From Sphingomonas sp. PL-96 (GTDB lineage Bacteria; Pseudomonadota; Alphaproteobacteria; Sphingomonadales; Sphingomonadaceae): a stretch of DNA of 64,000 bases. Below, in pieces: positions 45,844 through 54,108 of this stretch. The DNA lies in assembly GCF_020707215.1 (NCBI RefSeq), contig NZ_JAJFET010000001.1, positions 372,001-436,000 on the forward strand. Direction: 5' to 3'. The notes below the pieces were generated by a model, which did not search any database, was not told the origin of the DNA, and saw nothing but the letters and a program-made list of their open reading frames with translations. The translations under genes were made by a program, and so were the position numbers. Positions within the stretch are counted from its first letter, which is position 1, and the number at the start of each line of letters is the position of its first letter.

Positions 45844-47259
45844 CTAGAACTGGCGGATCTTGATCGAGCGGAAGTCCACCCGATCGCCATGGTCCTGCAA
45901 CAGGATCGGGCTCTGCGCCCAAGTGCCAAAGCCCTGTTCTTTCGCGAACTTGCTCTGCGCCACGGCCTGCTGGAACTCGGGCGATCCCCGCTCGAACTCG
46001 ACCATCTTGAAGCCGTTCAACCAATGTTCGACATGGTTGCCGCGCACCACGACGACGGCGCGGTTCCATTCGCCCGGCGGGTTGATGCGCTTGCCCGGGT
46101 TCGGCGGGTCGAGCAGGTTCTGCGGGGCGATCACGTCGTAAAGGGCCGCAAGCGTCCGATTGCCGTCGCGGCCGAGCTTCGCATCCGGATGGCGCGCATC
46201 GTCGAGCAGCTGATATTCGAGGCCGATCGAGCCGGTGCCCGGCGCGACGCGATATTTGATGCCGCTGTTGGCTCCGGGAGTGAGCCGATAGTCGACCGAC
46301 AGCTCGAAGTCGCGGAACGCGGTTTCGGTGGCGATGTCCCCGCCACCACCCATGACCGACAGCGCGCCGTCGGCCATGGTCCAGCCCGTTGCCGGGAAAG
46401 CGTCGCCCTTGGCGCTGCGCCAGTTCTTGGGGCTCTGGCCGTCCCACAGCAGGGTCCAGCCGGCCTTGCGCTCGCCCGGGCTCAGCTGGTTGGCGAGCCA
46501 GCCCTGCTGCTCGAGCGGGGTTTCGGGCAGGACGTAGCGTGCAGGCGTCTGGGTGATCACGCGGACGTTTCGGAACCGCACCTCCGGCCCCTTGCGGGCT
46601 TGATCCTCCGGAATGGCATGCACCTGAAAGGCGATGAAGCCCCGTGCGTCGGCGTCGTCGACCACATCGGCCGCGGGAACGCCGTTGATCCAGGTGCGTA
46701 AGCGGTTTCCGACCGCCTCGATGCGATAGTGGTTCCAGTCGCCCGAGCGGAAAGCGCCGCGCGCGGGCTCGTTGCGGCCCAGCGTGTACAGCCAGAGGCG
46801 GCGCTGCTCGTCATACAGGCCCGCGCTCCACCGCCGCGCGGACGGGTCGATCTCCGCCTGGTAGCCGTGCACGACGCCGTCGCGATAGTCCGGCCGGCTT
46901 TGCCCGCGCACCATCACGCCCGAATTTAGCAGGGGGTCCGTCCTGGCGTCGAACTCCATGATATAGTCGCCATAGCTGGCGTCCGAGACGAGCCAGCTGT
47001 TGGTCTTGCCCGGTGCCGCACGGCCGATCAGTTCACCGCCGGTCACCGTATAGGTCGCCTTGCCGCCGGTGCTGTGCCAGCCCTGAAGCCCGGCGCGCGG
47101 CGTGATGTCCTGCCAGGGAACGGCGGTTTCGGCCTGAAGCGCGGGCGGAGGAGGCGCCGCGCCGATCAGCAACGCAGCCGTGGCGGCAAGAACAGCCTTG
47201 ACCAGCTTGCGGCCGGAGGCCCCGTTCGACGCGGCCTGACTTGCGCTCATTCCCGCCAT
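45844..47259 (-). CDS. Two-domain DUF1080 (3-keto-disaccharide hydrolase-like) secreted protein
   Basis: This protein of about 471 residues has a Sec-type signal (KAVLAATAALLIGAA). Two DUF1080 concanavalin-like domains follow. Domain 1 runs about 45-240 (GLQGWHSTGGKATYTVTGGELIGRA ... SGVMVRGQSR ... RIEAVGNRLRTWINGVPAADVVDD). Domain 2 runs about 255-470 (GWTLLWDGQSPKNWRS ... SGIKYRVAPGTGSIGLEYQLLDD ... EWNRAVVVVRGNHVEHWLNGFKMVEFE). DUF1080 proteins have been linked to cleavage of 3-keto glycosides. It is first in the operon. The start at 47259 has GGAGAGG upstream; nearby Met codons at 47262 and 47250 are alternatives. Confidence 0.85.
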   Translation of the reverse strand: MAGMSASQAASNGASGRKLVKAVLAATAALLIGAAPPPPALQAETAVPWQDITPRAGLQGWHSTGGKATYTVTGGELIGRAAPGKTNSWLVSDASYGDYIMEFDARTDPLLNSGVMVRGQSRPDYRDGVVHGYQAEIDPSARRWSAGLYDEQRRLWLYTLGRNEPARGAFRSGDWNHYRIEAVGNRLRTWINGVPAADVVDDADARGFIAFQVHAIPEDQARKGPEVRFRNVRVITQTPARYVLPETPLEQQGWLANQLSPGERKAGWTLLWDGQSPKNWRSAKGDAFPATGWTMADGALSVMGGGGDIATETAFRDFELSVDYRLTPGANSGIKYRVAPGTGSIGLEYQLLDDARHPDAKLGRDGNRTLAALYDVIAPQNLLDPPNPGKRINPPGEWNRAVVVVRGNHVEHWLNGFKMVEFERGSPEFQQAVAQSKFAKEQGFGTWAQSPILLQDHGDRVDFRSIKIRQF

Positions 47260-47341
47260 CATCCTCTCCGGACACGTCGATCTCCGCCGCGTGCCTTGTG
47301 CCACAGGCGTAAAAGCTTGTCGGGCCTCTTGCAATAGGCTG

Positions 47342-47357
47342 CCTGACATTTGTCAGG
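47342..47357. promoter_or_regulatory. Candidate operator for the FadR/GntR regulator
   Basis: A perfect dyad CCTGACA-TT-TGTCAGG sits in the 198-nt divergent region. It is 83 nt upstream of the DUF1080 start and 100 nt upstream of the regulator start. The size and the TGTCA/TGACA half-sites fit an FCD-type GntR dimer. Confidence 0.65.
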
Positions 47358-47457
47358 GAACTCCTTTGGGATCGTCGGACCAACGGTTGACGCGAAGCGT
47401 TTCTTCCAGAATGGCCGGAATTACGCGGTAGAGGATCGCGTGCGTTGAGGATCGGGA

Positions 47458-48207
47458 ATGACCATGTCGGGCAACACGGGCGGCAAGCTGTATCGCAAGA
47501 TCGTGCAGGCCATCATCGCAGACATCAGCGCGGGCGTGTTCCCGATCGGATCCCGGCTTCCGCCGGAGCGCGACCTCACCGAACGCTTTGGCGTCAGCCG
47601 CCCGACCATCCGCGAGGCGATGATCGCCCTGGAAATGCAGGGGTTGGTCCAGTCGCGCAAAGGTTCGGGCGTGTTCGTCCTCGCTTCGACGACCGATGAA
47701 GCGAGCGAGGAATATGACCTGGGTGCGTTCGAGATCATCGAGGCGCGGCGCCTGGTCGAAGGGGAAGTCGCTGCGGTGGCGGCGACCGAGATCGACGACG
47801 CCCAGCTGGCGCAGCTTCGTGAGGCGCTGAACGACATGGCGCAGGAAGACGTCGCCGCCGCCGAGGACGCCGATCGGCGGTTCCACATCGGCATCGCGGA
47901 GGCGACAGGCAACGCAGTGATCATCTCTGCCGTGACCGATTTCTGGGACCTGCGCTTCCGCTCGCCCCTGGCGCGCGAGGTGCTGCGCAAGGCGGGGAGC
48001 CTGGGCACCGTCGAGCGGCTTGAGGAGCATGGTCGCATCCTGACCGCGCTGGAAGCACGCAACCCGGCCGAGGCGCGACTCGCCATGCGCGATCACCTGT
48101 CGCGGGTCATCGACCACCTGCTGCACGTGAACGAAACCGAGGCGGTCGAACGCGCCCGCGCGGAGACCGCGCAGCGACGTCGCGCCTTCGCTCGCCGCGC
48201 AGTCTGA
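47458..48207 (+). CDS. FadR/GntR-family transcriptional regulator (FCD domain)
   Basis: This 249-residue regulator has an N-terminal winged helix (GSRLPPERDLTERFGVSRPTIREAMIALEMQGLVQSRKGSGVFV, residues about 30-75). An all-helical FCD ligand domain (about 90-230) follows, with FEIIEARRLVEGEVA, the DRRFHIGIAEATGN metal-binding Asp/His and a later MRDHL His. UxuR and ExuR, which control hexuronate genes in enterobacteria, belong to this group. The position between the uxuA operon and the TonB-dependent receptor supports control of both. Confidence 0.93.
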   Translation: MTMSGNTGGKLYRKIVQAIIADISAGVFPIGSRLPPERDLTERFGVSRPTIREAMIALEMQGLVQSRKGSGVFVLASTTDEASEEYDLGAFEIIEARRLVEGEVAAVAATEIDDAQLAQLREALNDMAQEDVAAAEDADRRFHIGIAEATGNAVIISAVTDFWDLRFRSPLAREVLRKAGSLGTVERLEEHGRILTALEARNPAEARLAMRDHLSRVIDHLLHVNETEAVERARAETAQRRRAFARRAV

Positions 48208-48234
48208 CGCTTGTTGCAGCCGCTTTGATGGCTG

Positions 48235-48242
48235 AAGCGCTT
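48235..48242. promoter_or_regulatory. LacI-type operator core in the receptor promoter
   Basis: The 8-bp palindrome AAGCGCTT, within CTGAAGCGCTTACA, matches the AAnCGnTT core of LacI-family operators and the right half of a cre-like site. Four nt downstream begins an inverted repeat ACTACAG (48246-48252)/CTGTAGT (48288-48294). No LacI regulator is encoded in the window. Confidence 0.35.
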
Positions 48243-48424
48243 ACAACTACAGGCTAATTACCTAGACACCGAACAGATTGACTGCGGCTGTAGTGCCGGA
48301 CCACCCGCGATCTATTGTCTTACAGCTTCCGCAGTGTTACCCGACAGCAAGATAGATGCCGTGCAACGGCACATCACTGCCAAAGGCGTCCAGCAAGGAT
48401 GCCGGGCACATCGGGAGAGGCGGC

Positions 48425-51400
48425 GTGAGGTTCATTCGCGGCAACAGATATCCTTGGCTCCTCTCGACCAGTCTCCTCGTTCCGCTTGCGACAGCAGGCG
48501 TGGAGGCGCGGGCACAGGCCGGTGACACCGCCTCCGCAGGGCAGGGGACGAACGCGGCGGGCACGCCCGAGGCAACCCAGGTGGACGAAACCGGGGCCCC
48601 CGCGCAGGTTCCCCAGCCGCGCACCGAAGACTCGCAGGCGACCGAGATCGTCGTCACCGGCTTCCGCGCCTCCCTGACCAGTGCGCTCAACGCCAAGCGC
48701 AATGAGACCGCGGCAATCGACAGCATCGTTGCCGAGGACATCGGCAAGTTCCCGGATTCCAACCTGGCCGAATCCATGCAGCGCATCCCCGGTGTGGCCC
48801 TGTCGCGGGGCGACGGCGGCGAAGGGCGCAACATCTCGGTTCGTGGCCTGGGCGCACAGTTCACCCGCGTGCGCATCAACGGCATGGAAGGCGTATCCCA
48901 GGTCAGCGGCAGCGACATCCGCGGCGGCGTAGCGTCCGGGCGCTCCTTCGACTTCGTGACCTTTCCGACCGAGATCTTTTCCGCCCTGTCGGTGCGCAAG
49001 ACGCTGTCTGCCGACGTCGAGGAGGGGTCGCTGGGGGCGACGGTGGACCTGCGCGCACCCAAGCCGTTCGATCAACGCGGCGACGACCTCGTCGTCACCG
49101 GCACGGCGCGCGGCATCTACAACGATATTCGCAAAAAAGCCGATCCGCGCCTGTCGGCGCTGGTGTCGAAAAAGTTCGGAGACACGTTCGGCGTCCTCGG
49201 CAGCATCGCCTATTCCAAGCGCAACATCGAGGAATATGCCTATTCCGCGGTCGATGTGGTGCCGACCACGGTCTATGGGCAGGCGCAACCCGCGGGCACG
49301 CCCAACGCTGGTGTGATCTTCCCCTTCTGCACGCCGATCGGCTACTCCTTCAACGGTTCGCCAGCGACAAGCCCGATACCCGGCTATACCCAGCCGAACG
49401 GCGTCGCGATCGGTGCCGACGCCGCCAACTGCAGCACCGGCAATCCCCGCACCGGTACGATCGAGGCGTATGACTATATCATGAGCCGGACCGGGGTGAA
49501 CGGCCGTCCGGGTGGCGGCGTCTATCTGCCGCGGCTGCCGCGGCCGGTGAAGAGCAGCCAGCAGCAGGAACGCATCGCCGGGACGCTGACGCTGCAATGG
49601 AAGCCGAGCGACCGGACCGACATCTCGGTCGACGGTCTCTACTCGCGTTTCAAGGTGGATCGTCTTGACACCTATTTCGATGCGCGATCGTTCGGCCGCG
49701 CCATCTCCAACAACGGCCAGCCGCTGACCTCCGTTCGCGAGATCGAGGTCGACGACAATGGCTCCCTGATCCACGGCCTGTTCGATGGCGTCGACTTGCG
49801 CTCCGAGATGCAGGACGAGCACTTCACCTCCACCTTCCGGCAGGTGAACCTCAACATCGATCATCGGTTCTCGGACAGTTTCCGCATCTACGGCCTGGCC
49901 GGCATCAACGAGTCGCTGCTGGATGTCGATCGGCTTCAGGTCGCCATCGACTCGAACGACACGCGCGACTTCTCGATCGACTTCCGGGACAATCCCGACA
50001 TCCCGAAGATCACCTACGGCATCGACACGACCAATCCAGCGCTGTTCCAATATGGCCCGCCGCTCGCGAACGGCGACCAGCGCGGGCAATTGTCGAACTT
50101 CATCCGGCGCAACCGTATCGTCAGCAAGACCTTCGAGCTGAATGGCGAATGGGAGGCGGCGCCAAACTTCACGGTGCAGGTCGGCGGGCAGTATCGCACC
50201 AACCGCTATACGGCGCGCGAGCGGCAGCTCGGCACCACGACGCCGCTGGCGTTACCGGCCGGTGTCTCCGTTGCCGACTTCGCCTTTGTGACGAGCGGCG
50301 TCGGCAAGAATCTCGACGGCCAGCTGCAGGATTTCGTCTCCATCGATCCCGACAGGTTCCGGGAGGCGGTCGGCCTGGACGACTATGTCTACTGCAACCT
50401 GGAATGTGCCCGCGGCACCTATGGCGGGGTGAACGAGAAGTACAAATCCGCCTATCTCATGTTCAAGTTCAACACCGAGGACAGCCTGCCCTTCGCAATC
50501 CGCGGGGACGCGGGCGTGCGCTATGTGCACACCGACCTCGATACCTATGGCCCGATCACGACCGCGAACCCGGCCGGCTCGCTCTACGCGTCGCGCTTCG
50601 AGATCACGGATGTTCGGCGCAGCTATGAAGACTGGCTGCCGGCGCTGAACGTGGCGGTGGATATCACGCCCGAACTGATCGCGCGCTTTTCAGCCGCGCG
50701 AGTCATGTCGCGGCCGTCCTATGGCCAGTTGATCCCCGCGGGGTCTGCCAACCTCGTCATCCAGACGGCTTCGTTCAGCAATCCGTTCCTGGAGCCGATC
50801 CGCGCCAACACCTTTGACGCGTCGCTGGAATGGTATTTCGCACCGGGCTCGCTGATCTCGGTCGCCTATTTCTTCAAGGACATCGAGACCTACATCCAGA
50901 CGACCAGCCAGCAGGTCGCGTTCCAGGACATCGGCCTGCCGCTTTCACTGCTGACCGGGACCCAGCTGCGCCCAACGGACCTGTTCACCGTTCAGCGCAG
51001 CAACAACACGCCGGGCGGCCCGCTTCGCGGCTTCGAACTGAACGTGCAAATGCCGTTCCGCTTCCTGCCCGGCGCGCTCAGCAACTTCGGTGCGCTTGCC
51101 AACTTCACCCGGGTGCGGTCGAACATCGACTATATCATCTCTCCCGAGCTCTCGCGCACGGCGCCGCTCGTCGGCCTGTCGCCGGAGACGGCAAGCGGAA
51201 CGCTGTATTATGAGGACAAGAAGTTCAGCATCCGCTCGACCGTGAACTATCGTTCGTCGTTCCTGACGGCCGTGCCGAGCGGGTCCGTCGATGCGGATTC
51301 GACCGCGAACGCCAGCTCGATCTTCGTGGACGCGTCCGCCTCCTACAACATCAACGACACCATCAAGCTGATCGCGGAGGTGTCCAACATCACCAACGAG

Positions 51401-51496
51401 ACGAATCGGCTCACCGTCGACACTGCTCGCAAGGATCCGCTGTACACCGCCTATTTCGGGCGCACCTTCGCCCTGGCCGTCAACGTCCAGTTCTGA
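48425..51496 (+). CDS. TonB-dependent outer-membrane receptor
   Basis: This protein of about 1023 residues has a signal peptide (cleavage near ARAQ-AG) and a TonB-box region ATEIVVTGFRASLTSALNAK. A plug domain (ESMQRIPGVALSRGDGGEGRNISVRGLG) and a C-terminal beta-barrel ending in aromatic FALAVNVQF follow. It belongs to the large glycan/metabolite receptors common in sphingomonads and Xanthomonas. A GTG at 48425 is chosen: GGGAGAGG lies 5 nt upstream and the signal peptide begins there; an ATG at 48356 would add an unlikely 23-residue leader. It probably imports the substrate handled by the neighbouring Gfo/DUF1080 operon. Confidence 0.92.
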   Translation: MRFIRGNRYPWLLSTSLLVPLATAGVEARAQAGDTASAGQGTNAAGTPEATQVDETGAPAQVPQPRTEDSQATEIVVTGFRASLTSALNAKRNETAAIDSIVAEDIGKFPDSNLAESMQRIPGVALSRGDGGEGRNISVRGLGAQFTRVRINGMEGVSQVSGSDIRGGVASGRSFDFVTFPTEIFSALSVRKTLSADVEEGSLGATVDLRAPKPFDQRGDDLVVTGTARGIYNDIRKKADPRLSALVSKKFGDTFGVLGSIAYSKRNIEEYAYSAVDVVPTTVYGQAQPAGTPNAGVIFPFCTPIGYSFNGSPATSPIPGYTQPNGVAIGADAANCSTGNPRTGTIEAYDYIMSRTGVNGRPGGGVYLPRLPRPVKSSQQQERIAGTLTLQWKPSDRTDISVDGLYSRFKVDRLDTYFDARSFGRAISNNGQPLTSVREIEVDDNGSLIHGLFDGVDLRSEMQDEHFTSTFRQVNLNIDHRFSDSFRIYGLAGINESLLDVDRLQVAIDSNDTRDFSIDFRDNPDIPKITYGIDTTNPALFQYGPPLANGDQRGQLSNFIRRNRIVSKTFELNGEWEAAPNFTVQVGGQYRTNRYTARERQLGTTTPLALPAGVSVADFAFVTSGVGKNLDGQLQDFVSIDPDRFREAVGLDDYVYCNLECARGTYGGVNEKYKSAYLMFKFNTEDSLPFAIRGDAGVRYVHTDLDTYGPITTANPAGSLYASRFEITDVRRSYEDWLPALNVAVDITPELIARFSAARVMSRPSYGQLIPAGSANLVIQTASFSNPFLEPIRANTFDASLEWYFAPGSLISVAYFFKDIETYIQTTSQQVAFQDIGLPLSLLTGTQLRPTDLFTVQRSNNTPGGPLRGFELNVQMPFRFLPGALSNFGALANFTRVRSNIDYIISPELSRTAPLVGLSPETASGTLYYEDKKFSIRSTVNYRSSFLTAVPSGSVDADSTANASSIFVDASASYNINDTIKLIAEVSNITNETNRLTVDTARKDPLYTAYFGRTFALAVNVQF

Positions 51497-51517
51497 GCCC
51501 TCGCGCTTGCTGGGGGA

Positions 51518-53308
51518 TCAGAGCCGTTCGCGCAGCCCTCCGACCAGTTGCCGCGCCGTGTCGGCGACGACCTGGGCTGCGCCGCGGTCGCCCTTGGCCA
51601 TCGACGACAGGAACGCCTTCGCCTGCTCCAGCGTGACGTGCGGGGGCAGGGGTGCGACATTGGCGTCCGTCTTCACCTCAAGCACGACCGGCCGTCCGGC
51701 GGAGATCGCGCGATCCCAGGCGGGCCCTAGATCGTCGGGATTGTCGACAAAGATGCCGGTCAGTCCCAGCATCTCGGCAAAACGCGCATAGGGCACGTCG
51801 GGCAGCGACTGGGTCGTGGGAAAGCGGGGATTGCCCTCCATGACCCGCTGTTCCCAGGTCACCTCGTTCAGGTCCTCGTTGTTGAAGACGCAGACGACGA
51901 GGCGCGGATCGGCCCATTGCTGCCAGTATTTCTGGATGGTGATGAGCTCGGCCATGTTGTTCATCTGCATCGCGCCATCGCCGACCAGGGCAACGACCGG
52001 CCGGGTCGGGTGCGCGAACTTGGCGGCGATCGCATAGGGAACGGCGGCGCCCATCGAGGCGAGGCCGCCCGACAGGGAGCCGCGCTGGCCGCGCTTCACC
52101 TGCCAGTCGCGGGCGTACCAGTTCGCGCAGGACCCGGAATCGGACGTGACGATCGCATCGTCCGGAAGCCGCGGCGACATCTCGTACACGACGCGTTGCG
52201 GATTGACGGGGGAGGCGTCGGCCATGGCCCGCCCCTTGAGCGTTTCGCGCCATTCCTCCATCCCGGCGACCAGCTCCTGCTGCCACGCCCGATCCTGCTG
52301 GCGCTGGAGCATCGGCAGCAGTGCCCGCAGGGTCTCCCCCGCGTCGCCGTGCAGGTTCACTTCGACCGGATAGCGCAGGCCCAGCATCTCCGGCGCGATG
52401 TCGATCTGGACGGCACGGGCCTGCCCGTCGACGGGAAGGAACTCGGCCCAGGGGAAGCCGGTGCCGATCATCAGCAGCGTGTCGCAGCCTTCCATCATGT
52501 CGGACGAGGGCTTGCTCCCGAGCAGGCCGATCGCGCCGGTGACGAAGGGCAGGTCGTCGGGGAGCACGTCCTTGCCGAGGAGCGCCTTGGCGACACCCGC
52601 CCCCAGCCGCTCGGCGACCGCCACGACCTCGTCCGCCGCGTCCCGCGCGCCTGCGCCGATGATGATGGCGACCTTGCGTCCGGCGTTCAGCACCTCGGCG
52701 GCACGGCGCAGGTCCGTGTCGTGCGGCACGATCCGCGGTGCGGTATAGCCGGGACCCGAACGCGTGAAGCCATGGGCGCGCTTGGGTTCCTCCCAGGGCT
52801 CGTCCTGCACATCCTTGGGCAGGATCAGCACCGTCACGCCGTTGCGCGCCTTGGCCACTCGCAAGCCGCGATCGACAAGGTGGCGCAGCTGCGCCGGTGC
52901 CGTCGCTTCCTGCACGAAGTCGGCGACGTCGGCAAAGATGCGGTCGAGGTTGAGCTCCTGCTGATAGCTTGCGCCTCGCACCGTCGCTTCCGCCTGGCCG
53001 GCGATGGCGAGCACGGGGACATGGTCGCTCTTTGCATCGTACAGTCCGGTAATGAGGTGGGTCGCGCCCGGCCCGCCGGTCGACAGGCACACACCCAGCT
53101 CGCCCGTGAACTTCGCGTGCGCCGTGGCCATGAAGGCGGCCATCTCCTCGTGCCGAACCTGGATGAACTCGATACCTCGGTCGGTCCCCTCGACGCGCTG
53201 AAGCGCACCCAGCACGCCGTTGATGCCATCGCCCGGATAGCCGTAGATCCGCGTCACGCCCCAGGCTTTCAGGCGTTCGACGAAGAAGTCACTGGTGCGC
53301 TGGGACAT
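51518..53308 (-). CDS. Thiamine-diphosphate-dependent enzyme (pyruvate oxidase / acetolactate synthase-like)
   Basis: This 596-residue, three-domain ThDP enzyme has YGYPGDGINGVLGAL, RHEEMAAFMA (cofactor-activating Glu), the LSTGGPGATHLITGLYDAKSD segment and GDGAM...NN (ThDP-Mg site, about residue 440). The middle domain resembles the FAD-binding domain of pyruvate oxidase and POX-like proteins. The substrate is probably pyruvate or another 2-oxoacid, but it cannot be fixed here. It is convergent with the TonB receptor. Confidence 0.88.
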   Translation of the reverse strand: MSQRTSDFFVERLKAWGVTRIYGYPGDGINGVLGALQRVEGTDRGIEFIQVRHEEMAAFMATAHAKFTGELGVCLSTGGPGATHLITGLYDAKSDHVPVLAIAGQAEATVRGASYQQELNLDRIFADVADFVQEATAPAQLRHLVDRGLRVAKARNGVTVLILPKDVQDEPWEEPKRAHGFTRSGPGYTAPRIVPHDTDLRRAAEVLNAGRKVAIIIGAGARDAADEVVAVAERLGAGVAKALLGKDVLPDDLPFVTGAIGLLGSKPSSDMMEGCDTLLMIGTGFPWAEFLPVDGQARAVQIDIAPEMLGLRYPVEVNLHGDAGETLRALLPMLQRQQDRAWQQELVAGMEEWRETLKGRAMADASPVNPQRVVYEMSPRLPDDAIVTSDSGSCANWYARDWQVKRGQRGSLSGGLASMGAAVPYAIAAKFAHPTRPVVALVGDGAMQMNNMAELITIQKYWQQWADPRLVVCVFNNEDLNEVTWEQRVMEGNPRFPTTQSLPDVPYARFAEMLGLTGIFVDNPDDLGPAWDRAISAGRPVVLEVKTDANVAPLPPHVTLEQAKAFLSSMAKGDRGAAQVVADTARQLVGGLRERL

Positions 53309-53379
53309 CGGAAATCCTGCTGTCAGTCGTTTGGCATCACCAACGTCCCGAGCCGGTCAGACGCTCCACCGGACGCAGA

Positions 53380-53534
53380 CTTCCTTGCCCGAGAGGCGGT
53401 CGCTGGGGCTGGTCGTCGCCGATGCGCTGGACGCGGTGGCGCCGATCCACCTGTCTTCCAGCAGCTTCGGCGAACGGCGCCTCTACAGCCTGGCGCCGCG
53501 TACCATCAGCCTGCGCACCGCCACGACCTGGTGA
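53380..53534 (+). pseudogene. Possible 3' remnant of a coding sequence
   Basis: From about 53380 to the TGA at 53532-53534 one plus-strand frame has codon use typical of this genome (third positions mostly G/C). It reads LPERRSLGLVVADALDAVA...LYSLAPRTISLRTATTW. The frame upstream of 53380 lacks that bias and runs into the divergent ThDP-enzyme start, so any gene would be 5'-truncated. No family is recognised. It may be a decayed fragment or a chance frame. Nothing else is seen in 53309-53674 apart from a terminator. Confidence 0.3.
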
Positions 53535-53595
53535 TCCGCCGTCGCCACGCCCGCTCGGCGTTGCGGTCCGGCCGGGGTTTGGCCGGCCGCTGAAC

Positions 53596-53631
53596 CAAAG
53601 AAAAGGGCGCCCGTCTCGCGACGCGCGCCCT
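53596..53631 (-). terminator. Rho-independent terminator of the small lipoprotein gene
   Basis: The minus-strand stem AGGGCGC/GCGCCCT (53625-53631 with 53604-53610) is followed by TTTTCTTT. It lies about 45 nt past the stop of the lipoprotein gene. Confidence 0.75.
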
Positions 53632-53674
53632 CTCCATCCGCTGCCGCCGTGCAGCAGCGGCCTGTCGGTCCGGC

Positions 53675-53944
53675 TTAGATGCCGTTCGACAGGTTCGTGT
53701 CGGGGTCGTTGGTGCGCATGTCGTCCGCCTGCAGGTCACCGGCGTTGCGCGTGGCGTCCGCCTGATTCTCCAGGCTCTGCTCGGTCGCGGTGGTGCCCGC
53801 ATCGTCCGCGGCGTCCTCGAGATTGTCCGCAGCCGCTTCCGCATTCGCCTCGATGTTGTCGGCAGCCTGCTCGCGCGGGCTGTTGTTGCAGGCGGCGAGC
53901 GTGGTCAGTGCGGCGGCGACGCCGAGCGTAAAAAGCTTCTTCAT
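53675..53944 (-). CDS. Small Asn/Ala/Asp-rich lipoprotein
   Basis: This 89-residue protein has a lipobox LTTLAAC (Cys about 19) and then a low-complexity acidic region of Ala, Asn, Asp and Glu (about 25-70) with heptad-like spacing, likely helical. Such small lipoproteins are common stress-induced envelope proteins in sphingomonads; no function is known. The start MKKLFTLG at 53944 gives the signal peptide. It has a divergent EcfG-like promoter and its own terminator. Confidence 0.78.
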   Translation of the reverse strand: MKKLFTLGVAAALTTLAACNNSPREQAADNIEANAEAAADNLEDAADDAGTTATEQSLENQADATRNAGDLQADDMRTNDPDTNLSNGI

Positions 53945-53993
53945 AATGTGTATCACCCCTTTGTGGTTCGCTTGTGCGAAGGCTGGGACGAAC

Positions 53994-54018
53994 AACCTCC
54001 CGCATCGCACTTGGTTCC
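53994..54018 (-). promoter_or_regulatory. Candidate EcfG-type promoter of the small lipoprotein gene
   Basis: On the minus strand, GGAAC (54014-54018), 16 nt, GGTT (53994-53997) matches the consensus except for one base in the -10. It is 50 nt before the lipoprotein start and back-to-back with the SDR promoter. Confidence 0.5.
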
Positions 54019-54052
54019 GGCTGCGCAACTTTCCTCATGGTCGTCAAGCCCG

Positions 54053-54077
54053 GGAAAGAAGCACGGCAACGATCGTT
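54053..54077 (+). promoter_or_regulatory. EcfG-type promoter of the SDR gene
   Basis: GGAAA (54053-54057), 16 nt, CGTT (54074-54077) has one mismatch to GGAAC-N16-CGTT. It lies 31 nt upstream of the SDR start. Confidence 0.65.
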
Positions 54078-54108
54078 CAGAGCGACGGTGACATAAAGGA
54101 CCTGCGGC

